Positions 28,474 to 34,987 of a stretch of DNA of 34,987 nucleotides are shown piece by piece. Positions within the stretch are counted from its first letter, which is position 1, and every line of letters begins with the position of its first letter. The position numbers and the translations under genes were made by a program. The DNA is from Sphingomonadaceae bacterium (GTDB lineage Bacteria; Pseudomonadota; Alphaproteobacteria; Sphingomonadales; Sphingomonadaceae): positions 1-34,987 of the forward strand of contig JAJTEF010000026.1 of assembly GCA_021300355.1 (NCBI GenBank), written 5' to 3'. Under the pieces are notes generated by a model that ran no database searches, had not been told where the DNA came from, and saw only the letters and a list, made by a program, of their open reading frames with translations.

Positions 28474-28817
28474 CGCATGAGGCGCTTCAACTGATATTGG
28501 TTGCCATCCCAACCTTCAAACACCGCGCCGATGCCGGGGTGACTGACCGGTCCTTGTTCGCGGTCTGCCAGCAAATTTTGCTGGCTGACATACGCGATAT
28601 AGCTGCTTTCGGCATTTTCCGCGAACAGGTGATAAAATGGCTGATTTTTGATCGGCCGAATGGGCTCGGGTATCGATTCATACCACTCGTCGCTGTTGGC
28701 GAACACGGGATCAATGTCGAAAACGACGCCGCGAAAGTCAAAAATGCGGTGGCGGACCACATCACCGATGGAAAATGCAGCTTCAGCTTGTTCAGGAAGA
28801 GGAATTTGTGACGTCAT
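28467..28817 (-). CDS. hspQ: Heat shock protein HspQ
   Basis: The 116-residue protein has the HspQ/YccV-like domain: FSIGDVVRHRIFDFRGVVFD, DPVFANSDEWYESIP, IRPIKNQPFYHLFAEN, and SYIAYVSQQNLL. In E. coli HspQ binds hemimethylated DNA and also acts as a specificity factor for the Lon protease. In an organism with a CcrM methylase the first activity is notable, although it was described for Dam-type sites. I chose the ATG at 28815-28817; upstream ATGs up to 28880 would give an N-terminal extension that the family lacks. The ribosome binding site is weak. It converges on the diheme cytochrome gene with seven bases of overlap. Confidence 0.9.
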   Translation of the reverse strand: MTSQIPLPEQAEAAFSIGDVVRHRIFDFRGVVFDIDPVFANSDEWYESIPEPIRPIKNQPFYHLFAENAESSYIAYVSQQNLLADREQGPVSHPGIGAVFEGWDGNQYQLKRLMRQ

Positions 28818-28949
28818 GTGACTAATATCATGCCTAATGCCGCGCAAATCAACCTTCAGTCTTGGCAAAGCGAAAAACATCAGTTAATGGCCCCGCTCTG
28901 TCATCAGGACACGCCGGTTTGCCGGCAATGACCAGTCCTAATGATTTGC

Positions 28950-29039
28950 GGAGAGATGGCTGAGTGGTCGAAAGCACCGCACTCGAAATGCGGCGTGCCG
29001 GTGACGGTACCTAGGGTTCGAATCCCTATCTCTCCGCCA
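28950..29039 (+). tRNA. tRNA-Ser(CGA)
   Basis: The 90 bases fold as a class II tRNA. The acceptor arm GGAGAGA (28950-28956) pairs with TCTCTCC (29029-29035), followed by discriminator G and an encoded CCA (29037-29039). The anticodon stem CCGCA/TGCGG encloses the loop CTCGAAA with anticodon CGA at 28984-28986, reading UCG serine codons. A long variable arm (GTGCCG...CGGTAC) and the T arm TAGGG-TTCGAAT-CCCTA confirm serine. Confidence 0.97.
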
Positions 29040-29166
29040 TTTTTTGCTTGCCCTTATGTTTTGACAAAACGTGCTTTTGGTCTCACCACTTACACGAAGT
29101 CATAAAGCCTGTCCGCCCCAAGGAGACTGGGGTGTGCCGTAGGCTTTTGAACCGGGAAGGGTGCGC

Positions 29167-30840
29167 ATGAAGAGGTTTGGTCCGATGTTGATGGCGCTGC
29201 TTGCGGCTTCATTGTTGGCGATTTTTGCGACGACCCCGCCTGAGGCAACGCCCAGTGATGCACCGCTGCGAAGCTTCTCCGCCATTCGGGCTATGGCGGA
29301 TGTGGGGGCAATGGCAAAACGTCCGCACGTTACTGGTTCGGCGGAGAACGCAGTCGTGCGCGATCATATCCTACGCCGCATGCAAGCTCTCGGGATGGAA
29401 GTTTCGGCCAGCACGGGCCTCATCGACGCCAAGGGAACAAAACGGCGCAATCAGTGGAGCGGCCGCAATGACCCACCTGCCACTTTGGTCAATTTAATCG
29501 GCATTCTCCCCGGAAAAAATCGCAACGCTCCTTCGGTCGTCCTGATGTCGCACCATGATACGGTTTGGGGCTCGCCCGGCGCCGCAGACGATGCATCGGG
29601 TGTCGCTGCAAGCTTAGAAGTCGTGCGTGCAATCCGCGCCCATGGGCAGCAGGATCGCGATCTGATCATGCTGGTCACTGATGGCGAAGAACTTGGCCTA
29701 CAGGGCGCGCGTCAATTCTGGGCAAACCATCCTTTACGCAAAAACGTCGGCGCGGTTATCAATATGGAAGCACGCGGAGGCGGGGGGCGGACGACCCTGT
29801 TCCAGACGTCACACCAGAATGGTGAAGCTATGCAAGTTTACGCCGATGCGGTCGGTCGCCCTGGTGCATCTTCACTTGCCGCGTTCATTTACGCGCTGCT
29901 ACCCAATGATTCAGATCTGACACCTGTCATCAAGCATGATTACGCCGCCTATAACTTTGCCTTTATCGGGCGATCCGGCCTCTACCATTCACCAATGGCG
30001 ACGCCAGACAACCTTGATCAAGGCTCATTACAGGACATGGGTGGGCAGGTTCTCGATCTAACGCAAGCGCTCCTAAAAACTGACAGGCTTCCCCAAAGGG
30101 CGCCTGATACCGTGTTCTTTGACATATTCGGGTTGTTCACGGCGATCTATCCCGCTTGGCTTGGTTGGGGAATGATAATCATCGCGGCGGGTGGAATGGG
30201 CCTGGTCTTGCGGCAAGACGGAGCAGCCGGTTTAGCCGCGGGTGTTGGACGTATGTTGGCGCTGATCGTGGCAAGCGCAGCGATACTCTTCGCGCTTAAC
30301 CGCTTATCCCTTGGGCTCGAGCCCGCCAATTATTATGACCGCTTGGCCGCGACCCCTCGGCTAGAGGTTATGGCGGTGTTGGGCTCGTTGGCGGCGTTTC
30401 TCACGGTTTTTGCCAGCTGGCGACCAAGTCGCGTCGGTGTCGTCGGTGCGGCGCTACCACTGTTTATCATGTGCCTTGCCGCGCAAGCATTGGCGCCGAC
30501 GGCGGCCTATGTCGTGGTTCTACCGATGGTGCTCGTCACCATTACCCTTTGGGTGCGGCATTCTGCCGTGCGGATTGGTATTACGGCACTGGTGGGAGGC
30601 TACATGTTGGCGCTGGGTCACCAGTTGATGCAAGGGGTGGGGCCGACGCTTCCGTTCGCCGCAGCGCTACCATTGGCATTGGCCGTTTTATCGACGCTAC
30701 CGCTTTGGCCCGGCATGGAGGTTCGAAAGGCACGGGCGATAGCCGTGCTCGCCTTGCTGGGGGCGGCGTCCGTTTCATTGTGGGTTTTACTGGACGCGCC
30801 TGCCGCGACCCGAGCCGTTTATTCCGATAGCAAGCAGTGA
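29167..30840 (+). CDS. Membrane M28-family metallopeptidase
   Basis: The 557-residue protein has an N-terminal signal or anchor (MLMALLAASLLAIFATT), a zinc aminopeptidase domain and about six transmembrane helices at the C-terminus, the build of Fxna/ERMP1-like peptidases. Zinc ligands and catalytic residues are visible: SHHDTV (His130, Asp131 region), ADDASG (Asp141), GEELGL (Glu174/Glu175), EARG, and YHSPMATPDN with the last His. The catalytic part should face the periplasm, cleaving N-terminal residues of peptides. The ATG at 29167 has GGAAGGG six bases upstream. It stands alone, between tRNA-Ser and a decayed region. Confidence 0.9.
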   Translation: MKRFGPMLMALLAASLLAIFATTPPEATPSDAPLRSFSAIRAMADVGAMAKRPHVTGSAENAVVRDHILRRMQALGMEVSASTGLIDAKGTKRRNQWSGRNDPPATLVNLIGILPGKNRNAPSVVLMSHHDTVWGSPGAADDASGVAASLEVVRAIRAHGQQDRDLIMLVTDGEELGLQGARQFWANHPLRKNVGAVINMEARGGGGRTTLFQTSHQNGEAMQVYADAVGRPGASSLAAFIYALLPNDSDLTPVIKHDYAAYNFAFIGRSGLYHSPMATPDNLDQGSLQDMGGQVLDLTQALLKTDRLPQRAPDTVFFDIFGLFTAIYPAWLGWGMIIIAAGGMGLVLRQDGAAGLAAGVGRMLALIVASAAILFALNRLSLGLEPANYYDRLAATPRLEVMAVLGSLAAFLTVFASWRPSRVGVVGAALPLFIMCLAAQALAPTAAYVVVLPMVLVTITLWVRHSAVRIGITALVGGYMLALGHQLMQGVGPTLPFAAALPLALAVLSTLPLWPGMEVRKARAIAVLALLGAASVSLWVLLDAPAATRAVYSDSKQ

Positions 30841-30883
30841 ACGGCGGTTTGCTTCGTACAGTCATTTTCGCGCCGTCACAGCA

Positions 30884-31063
30884 TCATAATGTCAGCAAAT
30901 AGGCGACGACCTGCTCACGGGCTTTGCGGTCCTGAATACCGTTAAAGGGCATTTTGGTGCCGGGTACCGTCTTCTTCGGGTCAGTTAGCCATCGGTCCAA
31001 TGTTTTGGCGTTCCACGTCAGTCCTGACGCCTTGAGCGCAGGGCTGTAGGCATATCCTGCAAG
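30884..31063 (-). pseudogene. 3' fragment of a class I cytochrome c gene
   Basis: On the reverse strand, from 31063 to the stop at 30884-30886, the translation is LAGYAYSPALKASGLTWNAK, then TLDRWLTDPKKTVPGTKMPF and NGIQDRKAREQVVAYLLTL. This is the C-terminal half of a mitochondrial-type cytochrome c, including the axial Met region (GTKMPFNGI). The N-terminal half with the CxxCH heme site is absent, and the frame meets a stop at 31100-31102 with no start codon. The piece abuts a fragment of an unrelated gene on the other strand, so it is the remnant of a deletion. Confidence 0.75.
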
Positions 31064-31240
31064 CGTTACGAGGCGTTGGCGGCAGCCGAGGAGGGAACGT
31101 TATTCGTGGGCCGTCTTGCGACCTATAAATATTACAACATGGACCAGGTTGTCGGTCAGGCCCTTGCCACATGGCGTAAGCGCGTCGTTGCCGAACAAGA
31201 CAGTATCCAAAGCGTTTCGTCAGTTAAGGCCGCCGGTTAA
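31061..31240 (+). pseudogene. glf: 3' fragment of a UDP-galactopyranose mutase gene
   Basis: From 31061 the forward frame reads KRYEALAAAEEGTLFVGRLA, then TYKYYNMDQVVGQALATWRK and on to a stop at 31238-31240. This matches the C-terminal end of UDP-galactopyranose mutase (the GRLxxYxYYNMDQV FAD-contact region). About 80-85 per cent of the gene, including the FAD-binding N-terminus, is missing and there is no start codon in frame after a stop at 31025. The family makes galactofuranose precursors for surface polysaccharides. The match is from memory of the family and not searched. Confidence 0.7.
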
Positions 31241-31257
31241 AGCAATGAACAATGTGC

Positions 31258-31283
31258 CGGGATGCCGATTGGAGGGCATCCCG
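31258..31283 (+). terminator. Hairpin after the glf fragment
   Basis: CGGGATGCC (31258-31266) and GGCATCCCG (31275-31283) form a perfect nine-pair stem with an eight-base loop, 17 bases after the stop of the mutase fragment. No T run follows, so it is a weak or Rho-assisted terminator, or a leftover of the lost gene. Otherwise 31241-31380 holds only the thyA upstream region. Confidence 0.45.
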
Positions 31284-31380
31284 CCTGCTTCGTCTGTCTC
31301 AAGGCGTCCACGGGCACGTACCCGAGCGGTGATGCATTCGGACAGTTGCCAAAAACATGCTCTGGCCTTAGCGGTGGGGC

Positions 31381-32313
31381 ATGCACATTACGCCTCATTA
31401 TGAAGAGCAATATTTATCGTTGATGCGCCGCATTTGGAACGAGGGCGCTGTTCAGCGCGATCGGACGGCCGTGGGCACCAAAGCATTGTTCGGCGCCAAT
31501 ATGCGCTTCTCGCTGGCCGACGATGCTATTCCGCTGCTGACCACCAAGCGGGTGTACTGGAAAACTGCGGCGCGCGAGATGCTGTGGTTTTTGACCGGCG
31601 ACACAAATATCCAGCCCTTGCTTCAACAGAATGTCAAAATCTGGACCGACTGGCCGCTGGCGCGATATCGGCGCGAAACGGGCGAAGACATCACGCAGGA
31701 AGCATTTGAGCAACGCATTGTCGAAGATGATGCCTTTGCCGAGCAATGGGGCGATTTGGGTCCAGTCTATGGCGCGCAGTGGGTCAACTGGCCACGTTAT
31801 GAGGCGAGCGACAACGGGCTATTCCGACGTGCCGAGAAGGGCATCGATCAGGTCAGTCTGCTGGTTGAAAGTTTGAAGAATAACCCGGGTTCGCGCCGCC
31901 ACATCATCGAAGGCTGGAATGTTGCTGAGCTCGACCAAATGGCGCTTCCGCCTTGCCACAAGACTTACCAGTTCCATGTCGCGGACAATATATTGAGTTG
32001 CATATTGTTTCAGCGTTCGTGCGACCTTGGATTGGGATTTGCGTTCAATGCATTTTCTGCTGCTTTGTTGACGCGGATGCTCGCCGCGGTCTGTGGGTAC
32101 AAGGCGGGCGAACTGATCTGGCAGGGTGGCGACGTGCATTTATATCTGAACCATGCGCCATTGGTTGAGGAGCAGTTGAGCCGCACGCCGTCTGGCAACC
32201 CCAAGTTGAAGCTTTTGCGGACGCCCGACAGCATTTTTGATTTCCGCATCGACGATTTTGAAGTGTCTGATTATCACCCGCAATCGCACATTTCTGCGCC
32301 TGTTGCGGTGTAA
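31381..32313 (+). CDS. thyA: Thymidylate synthase (ThyA type)
   Basis: ThyA methylates dUMP to dTMP with methylene-tetrahydrofolate. The 310-residue protein shows the family order: RTAVGTKALFGANMRFSLAD, PLLTTKRVYWKTAAREMLWF, DLGPVYGAQWVNW, RRHIIEGWNVAELDQMALPP followed by the catalytic Cys192 in PPCH, then QRSCDLGLGFAFN, GGDVHLYLNH and the C-terminal HISAPVAV. The nucleotide-binding RSCD arginine and the folate-side residues are present. A GGTGGGG precedes the ATG at 31381. The gene is functionally tied to the folate gene folP elsewhere in the window but is not in an operon with it. The gap to the next gene is about 109 bases. Confidence 0.96.
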   Translation: MHITPHYEEQYLSLMRRIWNEGAVQRDRTAVGTKALFGANMRFSLADDAIPLLTTKRVYWKTAAREMLWFLTGDTNIQPLLQQNVKIWTDWPLARYRRETGEDITQEAFEQRIVEDDAFAEQWGDLGPVYGAQWVNWPRYEASDNGLFRRAEKGIDQVSLLVESLKNNPGSRRHIIEGWNVAELDQMALPPCHKTYQFHVADNILSCILFQRSCDLGLGFAFNAFSAALLTRMLAAVCGYKAGELIWQGGDVHLYLNHAPLVEEQLSRTPSGNPKLKLLRTPDSIFDFRIDDFEVSDYHPQSHISAPVAV

Positions 32314-32422
32314 TTTCGCATTAGGACAGCGATATTGACCTAAAGGACCGTTTGAAATATTATAACAACCGTGGATAATAAACTACCTGAGTCGTTTCGG
32401 GTACATAACTGCGGAGATGGTG

Positions 32423-33709
32423 ATGGTGCACGGTATCAAGGACAATCTCGCGCCGCTTCATCTCCATGTGCCGGAACCCAAGTTCCGCCCAGGCGATAAG
32501 GCCGATTTTAGCGACATCATTGTGCCCGAAGTGGACGCCATAACGCGCCCCGATGAGCACGCCAGCCCAGCCGACATACATGCACTGGCTTATGGCCTTG
32601 TCCGCGTTTTGGGCGATGATAATCAGGCCGTTGGCAGTTGGAACCCCGGGCTCGATGCCGACACGCTGCGCGCCATGCTGCGCAAGATGCTGCTATTGCG
32701 TGCCTTTGATGACCGGATGTTCCGGGCACAGCGTCAGGGCAAAACCAGTTTCTATATGAAGTCTTTTGGCGAGGAAGCGACGTCGGTTGCAACCACGATG
32801 GCGCTGCATTCGGATGACATGTGTTTTCCAAGCTATCGCCAGCAAGGCATTCTGATTACGCGAGATTATCCTCTGGTTGATATGATGAACCAGATTTATT
32901 CGAACAGTGGCGATCGTCTGAAGGGGCGCCAGCTGCCCATCATGTATTCCGCCAAGGATTACGGATTTTTCAGTATTTCGGGCAACCTGACAACGCAATA
33001 TCCGCAGGCGGTAGGCTGGGCCATGGCGTCTGCATCACGCGCCGATACCCGTATCTCTGCCGTTTGGTGTGGTGATGGGTCGACCGCGGAAGGTGACTTT
33101 CACAGCGCCCTGACATTTGCTGCCGTATATAATGCGCCGGTTATCTTTCAGGTCGTAAACAATCAGTGGGCGATTTCGTCATTCTCCGGTTTTGCAGGGA
33201 GCGAACGGACAACGTTCGCCGCCCGTGCCATTGGTTATGGCATCGCGGGACTGCGCGTGGACGGCAATGATGCGCTGGCCGTTTTTGCAGCCATGCAGTG
33301 GGCGGCCAACCGCGCGCGCACGAATGGTGGGCCAACCTTGATCGAATATTTCACCTATCGCGGGGAAGGGCATTCGACGTCGGATGACCCCGGCGCGTAC
33401 CGTGCGGCGGAAGAATATGCATTGTGGCCGCTTGGCGACCCTGTGACGCGCCTTAAAGATCATTTGATAGCGATTGGCGCGTGGAGTGACGAGCAGCATG
33501 AGGCGCTCATTCTGGAACTGTCGGATTTCGTAAAGGCGTCCCAGAAAGAGGCGGAGCAGAAAGGGATTTTAGGCCACGGCCTGCATCACCCAATGGAAAC
33601 CATGTTCGAAGATGTGTTCGAAGAAATGCCATGGCATTTGAAAGAGCAGTGCGAACAAATGTTGGAAGAACAACGCGACAAATTTGGTCCTGAATGGGAG
33701 GCGCGCTGA
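32423..33709 (+). CDS. bkdA1: Branched-chain 2-oxoacid dehydrogenase E1 component, alpha subunit
   Basis: The 428-residue protein is the thiamine-diphosphate-binding alpha subunit of the branched-chain 2-oxoacid dehydrogenase, which decarboxylates the oxoacids of Val, Leu and Ile. It has RAFDDRMFRAQRQGKTSFYM, FPSYRQQGILITRDYPLVDM, the TPP/Mg motif GDGSTAEGDFHSALTFAAVY ending in VVNNQWAIS, and YFTYRGEGHSTSDDPGAYR, with the phosphorylation-loop-like RxGxHSTSDD typical of BCKDH rather than pyruvate dehydrogenase. The ATG at 32423 has GGAG six bases upstream; an ATG at 32417 directly abuts that GGAG and is less likely. It overlaps bkdA2 by one base (TGATG). Confidence 0.93.
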   Translation: MVHGIKDNLAPLHLHVPEPKFRPGDKADFSDIIVPEVDAITRPDEHASPADIHALAYGLVRVLGDDNQAVGSWNPGLDADTLRAMLRKMLLLRAFDDRMFRAQRQGKTSFYMKSFGEEATSVATTMALHSDDMCFPSYRQQGILITRDYPLVDMMNQIYSNSGDRLKGRQLPIMYSAKDYGFFSISGNLTTQYPQAVGWAMASASRADTRISAVWCGDGSTAEGDFHSALTFAAVYNAPVIFQVVNNQWAISSFSGFAGSERTTFAARAIGYGIAGLRVDGNDALAVFAAMQWAANRARTNGGPTLIEYFTYRGEGHSTSDDPGAYRAAEEYALWPLGDPVTRLKDHLIAIGAWSDEQHEALILELSDFVKASQKEAEQKGILGHGLHHPMETMFEDVFEEMPWHLKEQCEQMLEEQRDKFGPEWEAR

Positions 33710-34737
33710 TGACCGAGCCCGCCACCAAAACGATGAACATGATTGAGGCGATCAATAGCGCCCTAGACGTGATGCTGGCGAAAGACCCCGAAGTTGTCAT
33801 CATGGGTGAAGACGTTGGCTATTTCGGCGGCGTGTTCCGCGCGACTGCGGGGCTTCAGAAAAAGCATGGTAAAACCCGCGTTTTTGACACGCCCATCAGC
33901 GAATGTGGCATCATCGGCGTTGGTGTTGGCATGGCAGCCTATGGCCTGCGGCCCGTGCCCGAGATTCAGTTTGCCGATTACATCTACCCCGGCCTTGACC
34001 AGTTGGTCAGTGAGGCTGCGCGCATGCGCTATCGTTCTGCCAATGACTTTATCTGTCCCATGACCGTGCGTTCGCCATTTGGCGGCGGCATATTCGGCGG
34101 GCAAACGCATAGCCAAAGCCCCGAAAGCCTGTTCACGCATGTGTGCGGGATTAAGACGGTTATTCCCGCGACGCCTTATGATGCAAAGGGGCTGCTGATT
34201 GCCGCCATCGAAGACAATGACCCCGTCGTGTTTTTTGAGCCCAAGCGGATCTACAATGGCCCGTTCAGCGGCTATTATGACCGTCCGGTCGAACCATGGT
34301 CCAAACATGACGGCAGCGCCGTTCCAGAAGGCTATTATCGCATAGACTTAGGCAAGGCGGCGGTCGTGCGGGAAGGGCAGGCGGTCACGGTCCTCACCTA
34401 CGGCACGATGGTGCATGTTGTGAAGGCTGTCGTCGCCGAGCATGGCATTGACGCCGAAATCATCGACCTGCGGACATTATTGCCACTGGACATCGAAACC
34501 ATTGAGGCATCGGTGAAGAAAACGGGCCGCTGTATGGTTGTGCATGAAGCGACGCGCACCAGCGGATTTGGCGCTGAATTGGCTGCGCAGGTGCAGGAAC
34601 GGTGCTTCTATCACCTCGAGGCGCCAATAGAGCGCGTGACCGGGTTTGACACACCATATCCACACAGCCTTGAATGGGCATATTTCCCCGGCCCCGTGCG
34701 GCTCGCCCGCGCATTTGACAAGATCATGAAGGACTGA
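33709..34737 (+). CDS. bkdA2: Branched-chain 2-oxoacid dehydrogenase E1 component, beta subunit
   Basis: The 342-residue protein pairs with the alpha subunit in an alpha2beta2 E1. Family landmarks: MNMIEAINSALDVMLAKDPE, VIMGEDVGYFGGVFRATAGL, RVFDTPISECGIIGVGVGMA, EIQFADYIYPGLDQLVSEAA, and RSPFGGGIFGGQTHSQSPES. The C-terminal domain has VLTYGTMVHVVK and VIDLRTL-like IIDLRTLLPLD. The ATG at 33709 overlaps the alpha stop, with GGGAGG about six bases upstream; an in-frame start at 33694 would lie inside the alpha gene. The E2 gene follows four bases after the stop, so E1-E2 is one operon. Confidence 0.95.
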   Translation: MTEPATKTMNMIEAINSALDVMLAKDPEVVIMGEDVGYFGGVFRATAGLQKKHGKTRVFDTPISECGIIGVGVGMAAYGLRPVPEIQFADYIYPGLDQLVSEAARMRYRSANDFICPMTVRSPFGGGIFGGQTHSQSPESLFTHVCGIKTVIPATPYDAKGLLIAAIEDNDPVVFFEPKRIYNGPFSGYYDRPVEPWSKHDGSAVPEGYYRIDLGKAAVVREGQAVTVLTYGTMVHVVKAVVAEHGIDAEIIDLRTLLPLDIETIEASVKKTGRCMVVHEATRTSGFGAELAAQVQERCFYHLEAPIERVTGFDTPYPHSLEWAYFPGPVRLARAFDKIMKD

Positions 34738-34741
34738 CTTT

Positions 34742-34987
34742 ATGCCCATATTCACATTCAACTTACCCGATATTGGTGAAGGCATAGCCGAGGCAGAAAT
34801 CGTTGCATGGCATGTAAAGGTTGGCGACAAGATTTCTGAAGACCAGCCGTTGGCGGATATGATGACGGACAAAGCGACCGTCGAAATGGAAAGTCCGGTG
34901 GCGGGGATTGTGACCAAGGTTGCTGGCGAGGCGGGCGATGTCATCGCCATCGGTTCGATGCTGGTGGAGATTGAAACCGCGACTGAC
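34742..34987 (+). CDS. bkdB: Branched-chain 2-oxoacid dehydrogenase E2 (lipoamide acyltransferase), 5' part at the right edge
   Basis: The frame starts at the ATG at 34742, four bases after the E1 beta stop, and is open to the window end (82 codons). It encodes a lipoyl domain: FNLPDIGEGIAEAEIVAWHV at residues 5-24, KVGDKISEDQPLADMMTDKA with the lipoylated Lys in the TDKATVE motif near residue 44, and ESPVAGIVTKVAGEAGDVIA. This is the first domain of the E2 acyltransferase, which takes the acyl group from E1 and passes it to CoA. The peripheral-subunit-binding and catalytic domains are beyond the edge, so 2-oxoglutarate or pyruvate E2 is excluded only by the E1 context. Confidence 0.93.
   Translation, partial: MPIFTFNLPDIGEGIAEAEIVAWHVKVGDKISEDQPLADMMTDKATVEMESPVAGIVTKVAGEAGDVIAIGSMLVEIETATD

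Noticed and set aside
28912-28924. GCCGG-TTTG-CCGGC hairpin before tRNA-Ser
   Set aside because: It has only five pairs, no T run, and no gene upstream on that strand that would need a terminator.

Overview
The window comes from an alphaproteobacterium, most probably of the order Sphingomonadales. The basis is the gene order glmM-thiD-rnhB-ccrM-folP with a CcrM-type (GANTC) methylase, the split three-gene transhydrogenase (pntAA-pntAB-pntB) preceded by a tiny aa3-oxidase subunit IV gene, a PrsR-type PEP-CTERM regulator, and an isocitrate lyase divergent from a ScfR/RamB-type regulator. No genus can be fixed from sequence reading alone. The DNA is densely coded, with many 1-14 base overlaps between neighbouring genes.

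Layout. 1-7.1 kb: carbon metabolism and regulation. A lactate dehydrogenase cut by the left edge diverges from 3-hydroxybutyrate dehydrogenase. A proline-rich membrane-anchored protein follows. Isocitrate lyase sits with a 52-codon companion ORF and a good terminator, divergent from its likely regulator across a promoter full of TTGTAA/TTACAA repeats. Then comes prsR. 7.1-15.5 kb: a small GntR (YtrA-like) regulator, a nitroreductase, a POT peptide transporter followed by two exported amidohydrolases, an NnrU membrane protein, an aldo/keto reductase and a dicarboxylate/amino-acid symporter. 15.5-21.5 kb: a tightly packed housekeeping run, glmM, thiD (fused to a VOC domain), rnhB, then ccrM and folP, and a DUF2177 membrane protein. 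21.5-26.1 kb: an NtrC-family regulator with a degenerate GAFTGA loop, then the coxIV-pntAA-pntAB-pntB operon with a strong terminator. 26.2-29.0 kb: a beta-helix protein coupled to a diheme cytochrome, hspQ and tRNA-Ser(CGA). 29.1-35 kb: a membrane M28 peptidase, a scar holding 3' fragments of a cytochrome c gene and of a UDP-galactopyranose mutase gene, thyA, and the branched-chain 2-oxoacid dehydrogenase genes (E1 alpha, E1 beta, start of E2) running off the right edge.

What stands out. The promoter of ccrM carries seven GANTC sites, the methylase's own target, within 134 bases. The aceA/regulator spacer carries six TTGTAA-like half sites. Three loci look as if DNA had been removed: the PrsR receiver lacks the strand with the phospho-acceptor aspartate, FolP lacks about a dozen residues after its GGESTRPG motif, and two divergent genes have been cut to 3' stubs at about 31,060. 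These may be real reductive changes or assembly artefacts; reads would decide. I saw no CRISPR array, rRNA, prophage or insertion sequence, and no multi-gene system that is plainly new.
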